Shown here: positions 13,601 to 25,900 of the stretch, piece by piece | Position numbering within the stretch: position 1 is the first letter of the stretch | Layout of the letters: every line of letters begins with the position of its first letter | DNA from: Sarcocystis neurona | Lineage: Eukaryota > Apicomplexa > Conoidasida > Eucoccidiorida > Sarcocystidae | Reading direction: 5' to 3' | NCBI GenBank assembly: GCA_000727475.1 | Contig: KL647289.1 | Coordinates: 163,070 to 227,069, forward strand | DNA length: 64,000 nucleotides | Position numbers and translations under genes: made by a program | The notes under the pieces: generated by a model | The model's input: only the letters and a program-made list of their open reading frames with translations | Told to the model about the DNA's origin: nothing | Database searches by the model: none

Positions 13601-15472
13601 CACACAATTCTCAAAATGTAAATACGTGCAAAATCAGCCGAACACGAAGGAAAGTAGTGACTCCGGCGTTCGACTTCCTTTTCGTTCTCTCTGCTCCCGT
13701 CAGAGGGAAACAGGCCAACCGTTGGGGTGGGAGGGAAGGGGGACAAGAGGCTCTCGTTGCAGTAGCGCAGAAACGAAGTCGGCACGTGGTGGTATGTGGC
13801 TGCCGTCGTTTTTGTCGGCATTGCCGACGCGCGGCCGAAAGCTCCTGCTACGTCGGAGAATCTTCGTATCGATGTGTCCCCTTACGTGGTACGTTTTTTC
13901 TTCTGGTAGCTGTGCGCGTGTGGGTTCAGTATGCGTGGAAGGACGTAGACGTATAGGTGAAACGCTGCGTATTTGTATATACGTATCCACGTATACATAG
14001 AGGTCTACGAGGTTGTAGAGACGGGATGTTGGGGTGGACAGATGCTGTGAGAACGTTGACAGACAAACTGAGAGGAGAATACGTATGCAGGTGCGGAGAA
14101 GGAAGGCGGGACAAGTGGCTCATTAGGTGAGAAGGACGAGTCGCCCGGTAACTTGGGAAGGTATAGACATTTTTGAGAAAAAGAGTTCCTAGTTTGTTGC
14201 CGGCGTTCTCGAAGTTCCTTGCATGCAGCAGGCTTTCGCTGGTCGAATGTACGTATGTCAACAATACAGACGCCAGAATATACATACGGATACGTACGTC
14301 TGTATACATATATATGTCTACACGTTTGAATACTAATGTTTATGAAGTCTGAAGACAGTCGTGTGTCTGTGTACATCTCACATACATGTATGTAGAGAGA
14401 GAAAAGGAGAAAGATAAAGATGACACGTGTACACGCACTACAGGCGTGTGTCTGTGTGTGTAAGTCTGTGTCAGTGTGTCTACTGCCTTCACGTAAACAC
14501 ACCTACATATATTCGTATATATAGATAGGGGGACATGGGTAGATAGCTAGATAACCAGCAATGCGCTGCCTCGCATACATATATTTTGCGAATGTATATA
14601 CCCGGCTCCGGAAATATGTATATGTATCTGTGCAAAGCAGTCGCGCGCGCACGTAGGTGGGGAAAAGCTGTGAGAAAGAAAGGTTTCTCTGTATATTTGC
14701 GTACGTGTCTCTTTGGTACCTGCACATGTAGGTACACATGAATATTTTTGCGGGGAAAGTAGAAGCCCGCGTCAAGCAACAAGGTTTTCTCAAGAAGGAG
14801 AACTCGTATTTCGACTTGTAGCATCACACACATATACGTGGTTCGTCGCCAGCATACGGACACATGTCTAGTCGTATACACACACATATAAAGGTAAACA
14901 CATACACGTACACAAATATGTATATATGGACATATACATAGAAGTATATGGCGCCCGCTCGAACAGGAAATGTATACATGCCTCTGTCTACTTGGGTCAT
15001 ACACTAGTTTTCTCTCTGTCTCTCTGTCTCCGTGTGTAAAGTATGTGTGTTTGTACAGATATATGATAGGCAGAATTTTTTCCTTTTCTTTCCCTAGATA
15101 CATATGTGTTCACAAATATGACTGTAAATTCACGTAGACTTTTTCCTCTCTTTCTGTCTGTCGCGTGGGGGGCGCAACCTGAAAGAAGAAGACTTGCCAC
15201 CGTTTCTTTGTCTCGCCATATTATCGATCCCAGGCATACATATCCTCTATAAATGTCCACACGTAGAGGGAGACAAGCACACTTTTTCCTCTCTGTGTCC
15301 CTCTATATCTGTGTGTGCGTACCAATATATGTATATCTGTGGATAGAGGAGAAGACACTAGCCAACGTCGGATCTGGCTTAGTAGGCAGACACACACGTG
15401 TGTGTGTATGTGTGTAGCGGTGTGGTGCCTGTGTTTCTTCTTGTTTTCTGCCGACGTTGGGTCGACTCTTCT
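10691..15472. other. Mixed unique and microsatellite DNA, no secure gene
   Basis: Short unique patches are separated by (TA)n and TG/TA arrays (11051-11080, 11852-11870, 12043-12060, 12150-12172). Possible exons without secure splice support are plus 12685-12748 (ending SAEEATRVEERFARLQRMLLF and a stop), plus 12230-12368, and minus 14100-14240. The region 13640-13960 is unique and open on both strands (for example plus 13582-13956). None has a recognised domain. Confidence 0.4.
14732..14821 (+). CDS. Possible 3'-terminal exon, unknown gene
   Basis: After a possible ATGTAG acceptor the plus strand reads MNIFAGKVEARVKQQGFLKK, then ENSYFDL and a TAG stop at 14819-14821. The charged, low-repeat composition looks like a protein C-terminus. 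The opposite strand over the same bases also has good sites: acceptor TACAAG near 14823, donor CAG|GTACCA near 14722, and an open peptide of about 32 residues. I cannot decide between them from sequence alone. No family is recognised. Confidence 0.25.
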   Translation, partial: VHMNIFAGKVEARVKQQGFLKKENSYFDL

Positions 15473-16122
15473 TCACATGGGAGGGGCGAGGGGCCGGGGC
15501 TGCGTGGAGTGTATAAGAGTATAGGAGGAAAGACAGCGATATTCGATGTGTGGCAAGCGGTTGAGGATATCTTCGTGGGCAAGGGTCTGGCTGAGGTCGC
15601 TCGAGAAGTAGTACAGAATCAGGGAAATGAGCGGAATTTCTGTCATCGTCACCAGGATGGTCAACTCGTCGTTTTCTGTTATGTCCGCTGCAAACAAACA
15701 CATACACGCACATACGTGGATCGAGCGAGCCGCAGCAGCACGCACGTGTGTGGAGACGGGAGGCGAGGAGAGACAGGAGCAGGAGAAGCAGCAGAAACGC
15801 GGAGACGCGAGACGAGGACACAAAGAGAGACGCCCACAAACACACAAACAGACGAGGCAAACTGCCAGAGCCAGAATAGGACGGAAAACGAGACAGAGAC
15901 CAATGACAGAGAAACGGAGACAGCGCGACGACCGAGGCAGACACCAACAGAAAGAGGGAGACAGGCAGCAAAAGAGAGATCTGCTGCAGGGGTGTGTCCC
16001 TCGGTCCGAGGAGGCGAGGAAGGAGACACACACGTGACGTCTCCCTGGCGATGTTTGTGAACACCTCTCTGTTCGAGACCCGCTCGAACTTCTTCCTCTC
16101 CGATGCGCGTACAAATCCTCTG
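15473..16122 (-). CDS. Putative membrane protein fragment, two exons
   Basis: The upstream exon 16122-16034 (RGFVRASERKKFERVSNREV... to ...TNIARETS) ends in phase 1 at CAC|GTGTGT. It joins in phase to the exon starting at 15687 after GTTTGCAG, which reads DITENDELTILVTMTEIPLI, then SLILYYFSSDLSQTLAHED, and stays open to a TGA at 15473. The segment around LTILVTMTEIPLISLILYYF is hydrophobic enough for one membrane helix preceded by an acidic stretch. The last 25 residues may lie beyond a missed donor. Upstream exons were not found. The sense-strand intron (15690-16030) is T/C-rich, as in other introns here. The family is not recognised. Confidence 0.45.
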
Positions 16123-18151
16123 CTGATGTACACACCACCGCGTGCGTGTAGAAAGAAAGGGAGACAGCAGACGGGCAAGGAAATCGGTTGGGACGTCCAC
16201 TACGTACACTACAAAATACACACGCGAGTACATATACAACGCAGAAGTTGCGGAGAACAACAGAAGTTCGTAGCCACGTTCAACACACACATACCTACGT
16301 GGAGGGAGGACTGCGTAGAGAGATAGAACTTCGTACTTACGTTCAGCATACAAGTACACATGCATAGAGAAAACTGCGGGGAAGAACAGAAATTCGTAGC
16401 CGCCTACCATATATATATATATATATATATATAGTGAGAATGATATATAATGGAGGTATGGACACGCAGAGAGACAAAACGATACAGAAGGGAAGAAGGC
16501 AGACAGACAGATAGAGAGATGAATTCTTGACGGAGAGAGATGGAGACACGGGTGTCATAGTTAATGGCAGTCAAGCGTAATACATGTAATATATGCACAT
16601 ACACATTTATATTTGTGTTTGTATCTGTGTGTGCGTAGATAGAGATTGACAGACGGAGAGAGAGAAAAAATTGACGTATAGACAGAAAAAGGTACATCCT
16701 GAACAGGTACACACACACACACACATACATACGCATATATATATGTATATGTGTGGAGACAGATACATAGAGAGACAGAGAGAAAATGACAGGTTGACTG
16801 AAACAGATATGCTCTGGACGTGTGTACTACATATATACATATATACCGGTACATATATGTATTTCCACACAGCAGAGAAAGAGAGAGAATGCCGGACTGC
16901 GTTAAAGGTATATATTCTGGTCGTGTGTCGCTGTATATATGTATGTGAGGATGTGCATGTACAGAGGCAGACAGATACAGATACAGAGGGGATGGCAAAT
17001 TGAGGCAGAGACAGATGGGACGTGGACATTGCGAGGGGGCAGATTTTGAGAAAGACGAGGAGATGGAGAAGAGGGGGAGACGAGACACGGAGGGGAATGC
17101 AGGGACGAAGCGGGGGAGACGAGGCGGAGACGGGGAGACAAGAACAGAGAGCAGCACACACACACACACACATACCAGGCAGAGAAGGTGGAGACGTCAA
17201 GCGTATAATAAAAGAGACACTTCCAGGTATGAGCAGTCGAGGACAAAACGAAGGGGAAGGAGATGAAGAATCGACTGTTCAGAAGCGAAAGGACGCAGTT
17301 GTCATGTAGAGGGGCACGCAGACAGAAAGAAAGTGCACATGTTCGTATTGTAGGAGGAAGCAAATATACATGAAGGCTGAAGAAAACAAACAAATTCACA
17401 GAGAAACACATACACACGCATCGGCAGACGTGGTCCTCGTATACTCCGGCTGGGGGGCAAAGAGCAAAATATGAGATGGATATGTGTGTCACTCTCTCTC
17501 TCTCTGTATATGTGTGTGTATGTATATACATATATGTGTATACATGTATGTGTATACATGTACGTGTATACATGTGTGTGTATATATTCGTGTGTATATA
17601 TGCGTGTGTATATATGCGTGTGTATATATGCGTGTGTATATATTCGTGTGTATATATGCGTGTGTATATATGCGTGTGTATATATGCGTGTGTATATATG
17701 CATATGGATATATGCGTGTGTATATATGCGCGTGTATATATGCGTGTATATGTATGTGTGTATATATATGTACATATGACATACGTGTGTATGTGTATGT
17801 GTGAATATATGTGTGTACATACGTGTGTGTGTATCATCTATATACATGTGTGTGTATGTGTGTGCACGTATGGATTGTATATATCTATATAGATAGATAG
17901 ATATTGATAGATAGATTAACTGATAGATAGAGAGATATGTTAACAGATGTAAATGTATGGGAATAGAGACAGAGATAATGTTGTCGAGTGATAGGTAGCC
18001 TCTTACGTTGGCACCTGAGTACACATCCAAATAGAAGCAAAATTACGCGCACGCGCATACATATATGAAAGTATGCATAAATATATAACTCTCCCTCTCC
18101 TTCTCTCTACATACATATGTATGTAGATACATATAGAGGGAGAGAAACATG
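16123..18151. other. Repeat-rich interval without gene
   Basis: The interval contains GA/CT-rich and TA-rich simple sequence (16410-16440, 16736-16755, 17880-17920), A/G-rich DNA at 17000-17280, and the 14-bp minisatellite at 17575-17757. Long open frames on the minus strand (16902-17837, 17302-18030) translate as repeating Tyr-Ile-His-Thr and are produced by the repeat. I see no supported exon. Confidence 0.6.
17575..17757 (+). repeat. 14-bp minisatellite, ~13 units
   Basis: The unit TGCGTGTGTATATA repeats about 13 times. Variants include TTCGTGTGTATATA (twice or more), TGCATATGGATATA and TGCGCGTGTATATA. The unit has no stop in any frame on either strand and its length is not a multiple of three, so all six frames stay open and read as a 14-codon cycle. 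Confidence 0.9.
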
Positions 18152-18719
18152 TATGTATATATATATATATATATACGGAGAGAGAGAGAAACATGTATAT
18201 ATATATATATATATATATGTGCAGAGAGAGAGAAGGAAGGAGAGANNNNNNNNNNNNNNNNNNNNNNNNNNNNNNNNNNNNNNNNNNNNNNNNNNNNNNN
18301 NNNNNNNNNNNNNNNNNNNNNNNNNNNNNNNNNNNNNNNNNNNNNNNNNNNNNNNNNNNNNNNNNNNNNNNNNNNNNNNNNNNNNNNNNNNNNNNNNNNN
18401 NNNNNNNNNNNNNNNNNNNNNNNNNNNNNNNNNNNNNNNNNNNNNNNNNNNNNNNNNNNNNNNNNNNNNNNNNNNNNNNNNNNNNNNNNNNNNNNNNNNN
18501 NNNNNNNNNNNNNNNNNNNNNNNNNNNNNNNNNNNNNNNNNNNNNNNNNNNNNNNNNNNNNNNNNNNNNNNNNNNNNNNNNNNNNNNNNNNNNNNNNNNN
18601 NNNNNNNNNNNNNNNNNNNNNNNNNTATGTATATATATATATATATATACGGAGAGAGAGAGAAACATGTATATATATATATATATATATATGTGCAGAG
18701 AGAGAGAAGGAAGGAGAGA
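18152..18719. other. Assembly gap (18246-18625) with identical 94-bp flanks
   Basis: Positions 18246-18625 are 380 N. The 94 bases before the gap (18152-18245) and the 94 after it (18626-18719) are identical: TATG(TA)n, CGGAGAGAGAGAGAAACATG, (TA)n, then TGTGCAGAGAGAGAGAAGGA and AGGAGAGA. Either the gap spans a collapsed tandem array or the same sequence was placed on both sides of an unclosed join. Frames drawn across the N run are meaningless. Confidence 0.95.
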
Positions 18720-19981
18720 TGCATCGCTTCTGTGGAATTCTCTTTTTTTTTGCTGACGAATATTTGTTTCCAGAGGGAGACAGAGAGAAGGAGAAAACGA
18801 AAGAGAGAGGGAGCGACGCAGAGATAGAAAGTGCACAAAAGTCTACCCCGAGAGAAGAAGGGGAAAACGAAGAAGAAGGGAGGAAACGTGTCACGCGTCA
18901 AGCGAGGGAGGAGAGTTTACCTGCTTTTCCTCCTTTCTACGAATATACTTTGACTCTGGCACATATACGTACACTCGTACATATGTACGAGCAGCTGTGT
19001 CCATGTGTATGCAGATAAGGAGGGAAAGAAGGGGCTCGTGCGCATGAGTGAGTCGTCGAAACCTAAGGAAGGCAGTATAGCAGGTCTCGCAGCTGCTAGT
19101 AGTGTGGACGTAGCTGCTAGACAAAGACAAGTGCGGGTGTTAGCGTTGCTTCGATCGGGGAGCTCCTTCCCCAAAGCAGGGCGCGGGCGGGGGATCTACC
19201 GCATGAAAAGAAGAAAGCGCTGCAGTGTGTGTGTCTCTCCCCTGCGCTACCGACGCACAGGCGAAGAAAGTTCTGGGAAAGAGACAGAGACAGAGGGAAA
19301 GAGCAGAAGAGGGAGGGAAGGCGAGACGAAGAGAAGGAGAGAAAGGGGAAGAGAGAGGAAGAGGAAGGGAGACGGGGAGACAGGGGGACAGCGAGACGGG
19401 GGGACAGCGAGACAGGGAGACGGCGAGACAGGGAGACAGGGAGACGGGGAGACGGGGGACGGAGGGACAGGGAGATGGATACAGGGGGGAAGATAAAGAG
19501 AGAGAAATAATAAGAAGGAGTAAGAGAGAGATAAAGAGAGACAGAAAGAGAAGCCGCACTTTGTGTACTTTGCGGCCCGAAGAAGCTGGACCCCCCTGCA
19601 TGCCTGCATGCGTACACGAATGTGGGAGACGAGGACCCCCCGTCCTTTGCTGCGGTACGGGCATGAGCGGCAACGAAGAAGCAGGAGAAGACGAAGGAGA
19701 GGAAGAAGAAGATTAAGAAGGAGACGGGGAAAGGGAGCTCCTTTTAACAGCAGAAGAAAGCGGGAAGAAGAAACCGAAGAGAAGGGAAGGCGTGTTCTCT
19801 CCTTATAGACAGTAAGACAAGAAGAACAACGAAAGGGGGGGAAGAGAAAAGCGCGCTTTCCCCCGAAAGTGAAGGAGAGAAGGTCACGAAGAAGAGAAGA
19901 AGATGGGGAAAAGTCTGTTTTGTCTCTATCTTGGGAAGAAGCGGGAAGAGAGAAGGAGAAGGTTTCTTCGATTTGTCTCAC

Positions 19982-22900
19982 ACGTGCTAATAGGCAGCGT
20001 TGTAGACCAGTGGAGGTCCACGTGTTCGGGGAAGCAAATAAACACCGGCCGCTCGCGGAAAACGTCCTGTCCTCGATAAATCACCTGCCACGGCAGTTTC
20101 ACAAAAGCAGGCAAATACCCCCGCAGACACAGACACGCACGCAAATATGTTTGTGTAAATAGATACCAACATGCGCACACATACATAGGGAGAAACACAG
20201 ATGGAGAAAAAGTAACGCACAGAGAAAGAGAGAGATATGCAGACATTCGCACATACATATATACAAATGTGTACGTGCCTGCAGACACACACATATATAC
20301 ATACTCACATACATACATACATGCATACGTGTTCATACATATATACGTACATACATACATACATCCATATACATACATACTTACATGTACATATATCTCT
20401 ATACATACAAATACATATGCATGTACACACATGTATACATTCACACGTACATACATATACATACATGCACATACATAGATTCCTATAGATTCCTAGATAT
20501 ACATACATATATATGTATGTGTACGTGCAGACATCCACACAGAGAGACGAAGACAGACAGATCGGAGACACGCATGCGTGTGTATATATATTGGAGGGCG
20601 CTAGCGAGGGGTCTTGCGAGAAGAAAAAGAGGAAGTAGTACGACTGCGTGTAGGGGTGTAGGGACCGGCACGAGATTATCTGCAGCAGCGGGTGTCCCTG
20701 TGCTGCGCTGCATGCGCATCCGTACGAGTGCGCGCGGCCGTTAGCGAGTCTCGACGATTCTCTTCGTATTCGCTCCTCTTCTCCGTCTCTGCGTTTCGCT
20801 ATCTCTGCCGCTGTCTCTTCCCGCCGTCTCCTTCCCTGCCCCCCCCCGTTTTCCTCCCTTTTCCGGTGTGTCTCTTCCATTTCTGTCTCCCTGCTCCGTC
20901 TCCTCTCCGTCTCTCCCCCTCTCCCTGTCTCTTGTCCTCCGTGTTCCCAGCAGCCTTCCCCTCGTTTGCTCCGTGTCTCCCTGTCTCCTCCCTCTCTCTG
21001 TCTCCGTCTCTCTGTATGTCCCCGTCTCCCCCTGTGTCTGCGTCTCTCTCTCTTTTTCGCTGAAGTCTTTCTCCCTGTCTCTGCCTCTGTCTCTGTCTCT
21101 GTGTGCGTGTGTCTGTGTGTGTTCCTTGTCTGCTGTTCCTCTTTGGAACTGCTTCCGTCTATCGCAAGGAAGTCGCAGCACTTCCTTCTTTTCCTTCTTC
21201 TGCTCCCGTACCTGCCAGGCAAACTGCGCAGCGGGGAAGCGCTTGATGCATGCGGGTTGCCCAGGATTTCTATCAAGCGCTGCTTCGTAGACAATACGTA
21301 CTCGGTCTTCCGCCCCTGCACGCACGAACAGCAGCACTCGCTTTCCTCTTGTTTCTTTTCCTCTCTGCGAGCAGCAACTCCCGCTTAGACCTGCGGAAGC
21401 TTCCTTCTCCTCCTACACGGACTACCCACACACTGTCCTTCCTCCTGGAGACGCTGCTGCTTCTGTCTCTGCAGTCTTTGTTATTAACCCGCCTACTACT
21501 CCTCTTCTTCTGCGCATGCGTACGGCGGAGATGAAAAAGTAGTTGCACTCACGTGTCTTCCGCCTTGGGGAACTATCAACGAAAGGAAGAGAAACACTTT
21601 CACATATATATATGCACTTGACGTTGTCTACTCGAGAGGAAGTCCCGCCTACTTTTCTCTGCACCGGCCCTACGGATAGAAGGCAACGAAAACGTCCATA
21701 TATTGCACAACGTGCCACAAGCGGGAGAGGGGACCTCCTTTCTTGTTGCTTTCTTGAACTTGCCTTCCTCTGCTCATACATATATGTATGTGTAGGCACA
21801 CACGAACGGAGATACATCCGTGTGTGTGTATTGCAGGTGGCTATTTGCACAAATACATGAATTTGTAGACAGTCCATAACAGAAAAATTCTCCAGAATGC
21901 ACTTATTTGTATAGAAACACGTATATTGATTTGCCATCTGTCTACGTATGTCCATATAAATATATGTGTGTGTCCATGTCTCTGTGTGTGTGTGTGTGTG
22001 TCTCTCTCTCCCTATACATATATATATGTGAATGCATAGAGAGCTCATATTCTGTAAGAGCGCCAGCATATATTTGTTTGTGTAGAGACACGAATATTAT
22101 TTGGTCGTTTGTCTACATATACATATATATATGTGCGTGTCTCTCTGTCTCTATATCTGTCTCTCTGTGTCGCAGTGTCTCTGTCTCTCTGTGTGGCAGG
22201 TGTGTGACACTTTCGACAGCAAGTTGCAAATTGACCACATTTCCTGCATTTTGGCAGAGGAGCCTTTCTTTCGGCTTCTCGAAGGGCCTCGAGGTAGTGT
22301 AGACACGGAAGAAGAGGGGAAAGCGGGGAGAACTGTTAACTGCGGCATTTCTTGCTTCTTCGCTTTTGTCAGGCATAGAAAACACGCGTTTGTCCTCCTC
22401 TCTGTCTGCTATCCCGTTGTCTCTGTCTCTTTTGCTTCTTGCAAAGAGGAGATCAGCTTGCCCCCTCTCCATCTCTTTCTACATGTCTCTCTGGCGTCCT
22501 CCTTTTTCTCCCCTTTCTTCGTGTCCCCCCCTCTCATCCGCTTTGTGTCCCTCCCGTTTCCTTGTCTGTTCTTTCTCACCCGGGTCGAGTCGCACGGACC
22601 AGTCGAAGTACGTGCCTACAACATATTTGACCGGCGAGTGGTCGACCAGCGCACTTCTTAAGTTTGATATTTTCCACTGGTAGGCCTGCTGCAGGCCTGC
22701 ACATGCGCACGCACACATTTTTGCGTGGGCAGCCGTTTTTGCAGAAATTCGAAGAGAAAGCGGTGCTGCAGAAGCGACGACGCAGCTGCTGGTGGGCTGG
22801 GAGAAGCAAGAAGCACGGGCAGGAAGATGAAAAGGAAGACGAAACAAAAGAGAAGAAGAAGAAGACGGAAAGGCCGAAACAGGAGAGAAAAAGGGACAAA

Positions 22901-25900
22901 GAAAGAAGACGGTCAGCAACTTCCGCACTCACGCCTGCGTGGGACCAGCAGACACGGCGAACAGAAAAGAGCGAAGCAAGCATAAAGGCGAATGGATGAG
23001 AAAGGAGAGGAGAACGAGAGGAGGAAACACAAATAAAAAAAGGGAGTGGCTCGAAAGAAAAGGTGACGATAAGAGAGAAGACGGGGAGCAAAGGGCAGCA
23101 GTTTGAGAAAGGGTGTGAAGGGAGAAGAGAAGAACGAAGAGAAGAGGAAATTAGAGGGAAGGAGAAGAAGTACGGAAAGCGAAATAGGAGAAAAAGAAGA
23201 AAATAAAAAAAGAGAAAAAAAAAGACAGAAGGAGAAGAGCAGAGAATAGAAAGGCAGCGTCCATAAGGCTGCATACGTCCAAGTCAACAGTCGGCGCGAG
23301 GGTGAGGGTTGTGTCGACGAGGAGCCGCTTCCTCCATGCTGTCGACGAGTATTCCTCTATTCATCACTCTGCTGAAAACGTTCCTGCGTCTTCGTGGAAA
23401 AGTGACTGCTTGCGTCCGAAAACAATTTCAGAATTAGTGTGCAAGGCATCGCTAAGAAGGCCAGCAAGCGTCAGGCTCTTCTCGCATGCATACACGTACA
23501 TGCACGTATGCGCATGGAAAGAGAAGTACGGAACACTTGAAATGAAGATAACGTCACAGGAAAAGGGCATTTTTATCAAAAGCTTCCCCCTTTACAACAG
23601 AGGATTCACTACGTTATCTAATATATATATGTTAAAGTGGAGAAATATGCGCACACAAACATATCGACGTGTATGTGTACATGCGAGTGTACAGACATAC
23701 CACACACATACATATATATACATGTAAATACACATACATTCGTATACTTACACATGTATGCATATATATATATATATATATCAATGAGACGGAGATGTAC
23801 ACATCTATACATGTATCTATATATATATATATATATGTATGCATGCGTGCATTGGTTGATACCTCATGATCTCTACGGAGGGGAACAACGTCGGTATGAG
23901 TCCTTGTGCACGCGACAGCAAAAAAAACTCTCTTTTCCCTCTCTATGTGTTCTCTCTGTGAAAACTTGCTGCACGCAAGTTCGACACTTTTTCAAGATGT
24001 CATCTCAGTGCGCCTTTCCCCCCTCCTTCCCCGTCGCCGCGACTTCCAGCGGCGCTCAAGTCCCGAGGAGCAATGACAAGGAAGTCAATACTCGGGGGGA
24101 GGAGGACTTCGCCTGTGCGAGAATCTGTCTCCCTTTCTATGTGTGTCTCTGTGTCTCCGTCTCTCCCCCTGTCTCTGTGTGTCTTTCGCTGTGTCTGCGT
24201 ATGTCTGGCCTTTTGGACCCGCGAAGGCGGTTTTCCCCTTCCGTCCCCATCTGCTAAGAAGCAGACGCATTTTCTTCGTTGGGTGGGAGCCCCTGCAGCA
24301 GCCTGCAGAGCACGCGTAGGCTGCTGCAGAGCTTCCCTCCCACTTTTTCCCTATCTCTCTGTGTCTCTCTCTCTGTGTCGCCTGCAGAAGACGGGCGTCA
24401 AGGAAGGTAGGGCCCACCTCCCGGAGCAGCTTGAACAGCAGAAGCAGCAGGTTCGTCGTCTCTGAAAATCGACAAAGCGCCCGGCTCGAGGCCCCAGTCC
24501 CACGTCTTGCAGTCGCGCAGCAAATCGCAGACGGCGTCGAAGCGGGACCAGTCGAGGACGAAGCTGACGATGAGGTCGGTGTCTCTGTTGCTGTCGCAGC
24601 GTCTGCAGAGCTCGCGGATCATATAAATGAGTTGATTTCTCGGCATTTGGAGCAGCTGCTGGCGGGAGGACGGATTCTTCACAACGTCAGAGAAACGCTT
24701 GACGATATATCCGCAGACTTGCCGCGAAAGTTCGCGGTGATGCGCCACTTCTACGTGCGTCAGCACCCGCGCGCAGTTGACGACGCTCAGCTGGTCGACA
24801 ACGAGAGAAATGCAGTCGTCGATGGACAGGCAGTGAACCTCCAAATTTCGAGCTTCCGCCAGCACCTGCCCCGCGTCACACGCGCATACGAGAAGAAGCA
24901 ACGTAGAAGCGACGGACGCACACAAATAGACAGACAGAGAGGAAAGTAGTAAGAGATGAAGAGGGACAGAAAGGCCAGGGACAAGGGAGACACGAAAAGG
25001 GACAAAAGAGAGACAGCGAAAAGAGGGAAAGGGAGACGGGATATAGAACAGGAGAGACAGAGGGAAGGCAGACAGACAGAAAGGGAGAAAATGAGGCGGA
25101 CGCGCGGAGAGGACAGAGAAGAAGTAGACGAAAAAGGAGAAGTGCCGCAGAGGCAGAGAAGAGACGCGGAGTCAAAGAAGAAGATGACGAAAGCAGCGAA
25201 GGAGACGGAGGCGGAGACCCCAAAAATAGGGAGAGACACACGCGGCGACGGAGCGGCGGAAGAGAGGGCGACGGAGACGGAAGGAGAAACGTGTGTGGCC
25301 GGAGAAGACAACGAGAAGCATGAGAACTGAAGAAGGAGAATATCGGGAAGGAAAGTCGGGGGACGGCGGCAGGAAAGAGCAGCAGATGAAGAAGAACAGA
25401 CAAGAAACTTCGACAGTAGCAGTGGAACTAAACGGGAAGGAGGGGACACAAAGAAGAGAGAAAGTGACATACGTATATGCATGTATGTACCTATGTGTTG
25501 TACACATGTATAGAGGTCAATTTCCGCCTGCGGCATCTGTATGCGTGGGAGTTATACATATTTTTCACGTATATTTGTACGTTGAGGTGCAAGAAACTTT
25601 CTGTGTATCTACTCTCTGCCAGGATATACATGCACATACTTAAGTGGGTGTTCATTTATCAACTACATATATATGTGTCGTATTATGATACGCTTCACAT
25701 ACATGTGTATATCCATTTGTGGATGTGTATACGTATCGATGAAGTTTACTTCTATAAATCTGCAGGATTTAGACATGTGTATATATGTATACGCTGAAGT
25801 CTGTTCGAGTGCGATGGCTGCGTTTCCCTGTGTCACTTTTATAAGTTTGCAGGATCCATACATGTGCGTACAGGTATATACTGGCGTCTGTTCGAGTGAG

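Noticed and set aside
16902..18030. Long minus-strand frames of 242-311 codons
   Set aside because: They translate as cyclic Tyr-Ile-His-Thr from the stop-free 14-bp minisatellite and neighbouring TG/TA arrays.
18003..19018. Frames spanning the N run
   Set aside because: They exist only because unknown bases carry no stops.
21222..21290. Plus-strand exon starting KLRSGEALDACGL after a T/C-rich acceptor
   Set aside because: It overlaps the minus-strand exon 21315-21212, which agrees in phase with both neighbours and fits the MATH-like domain.
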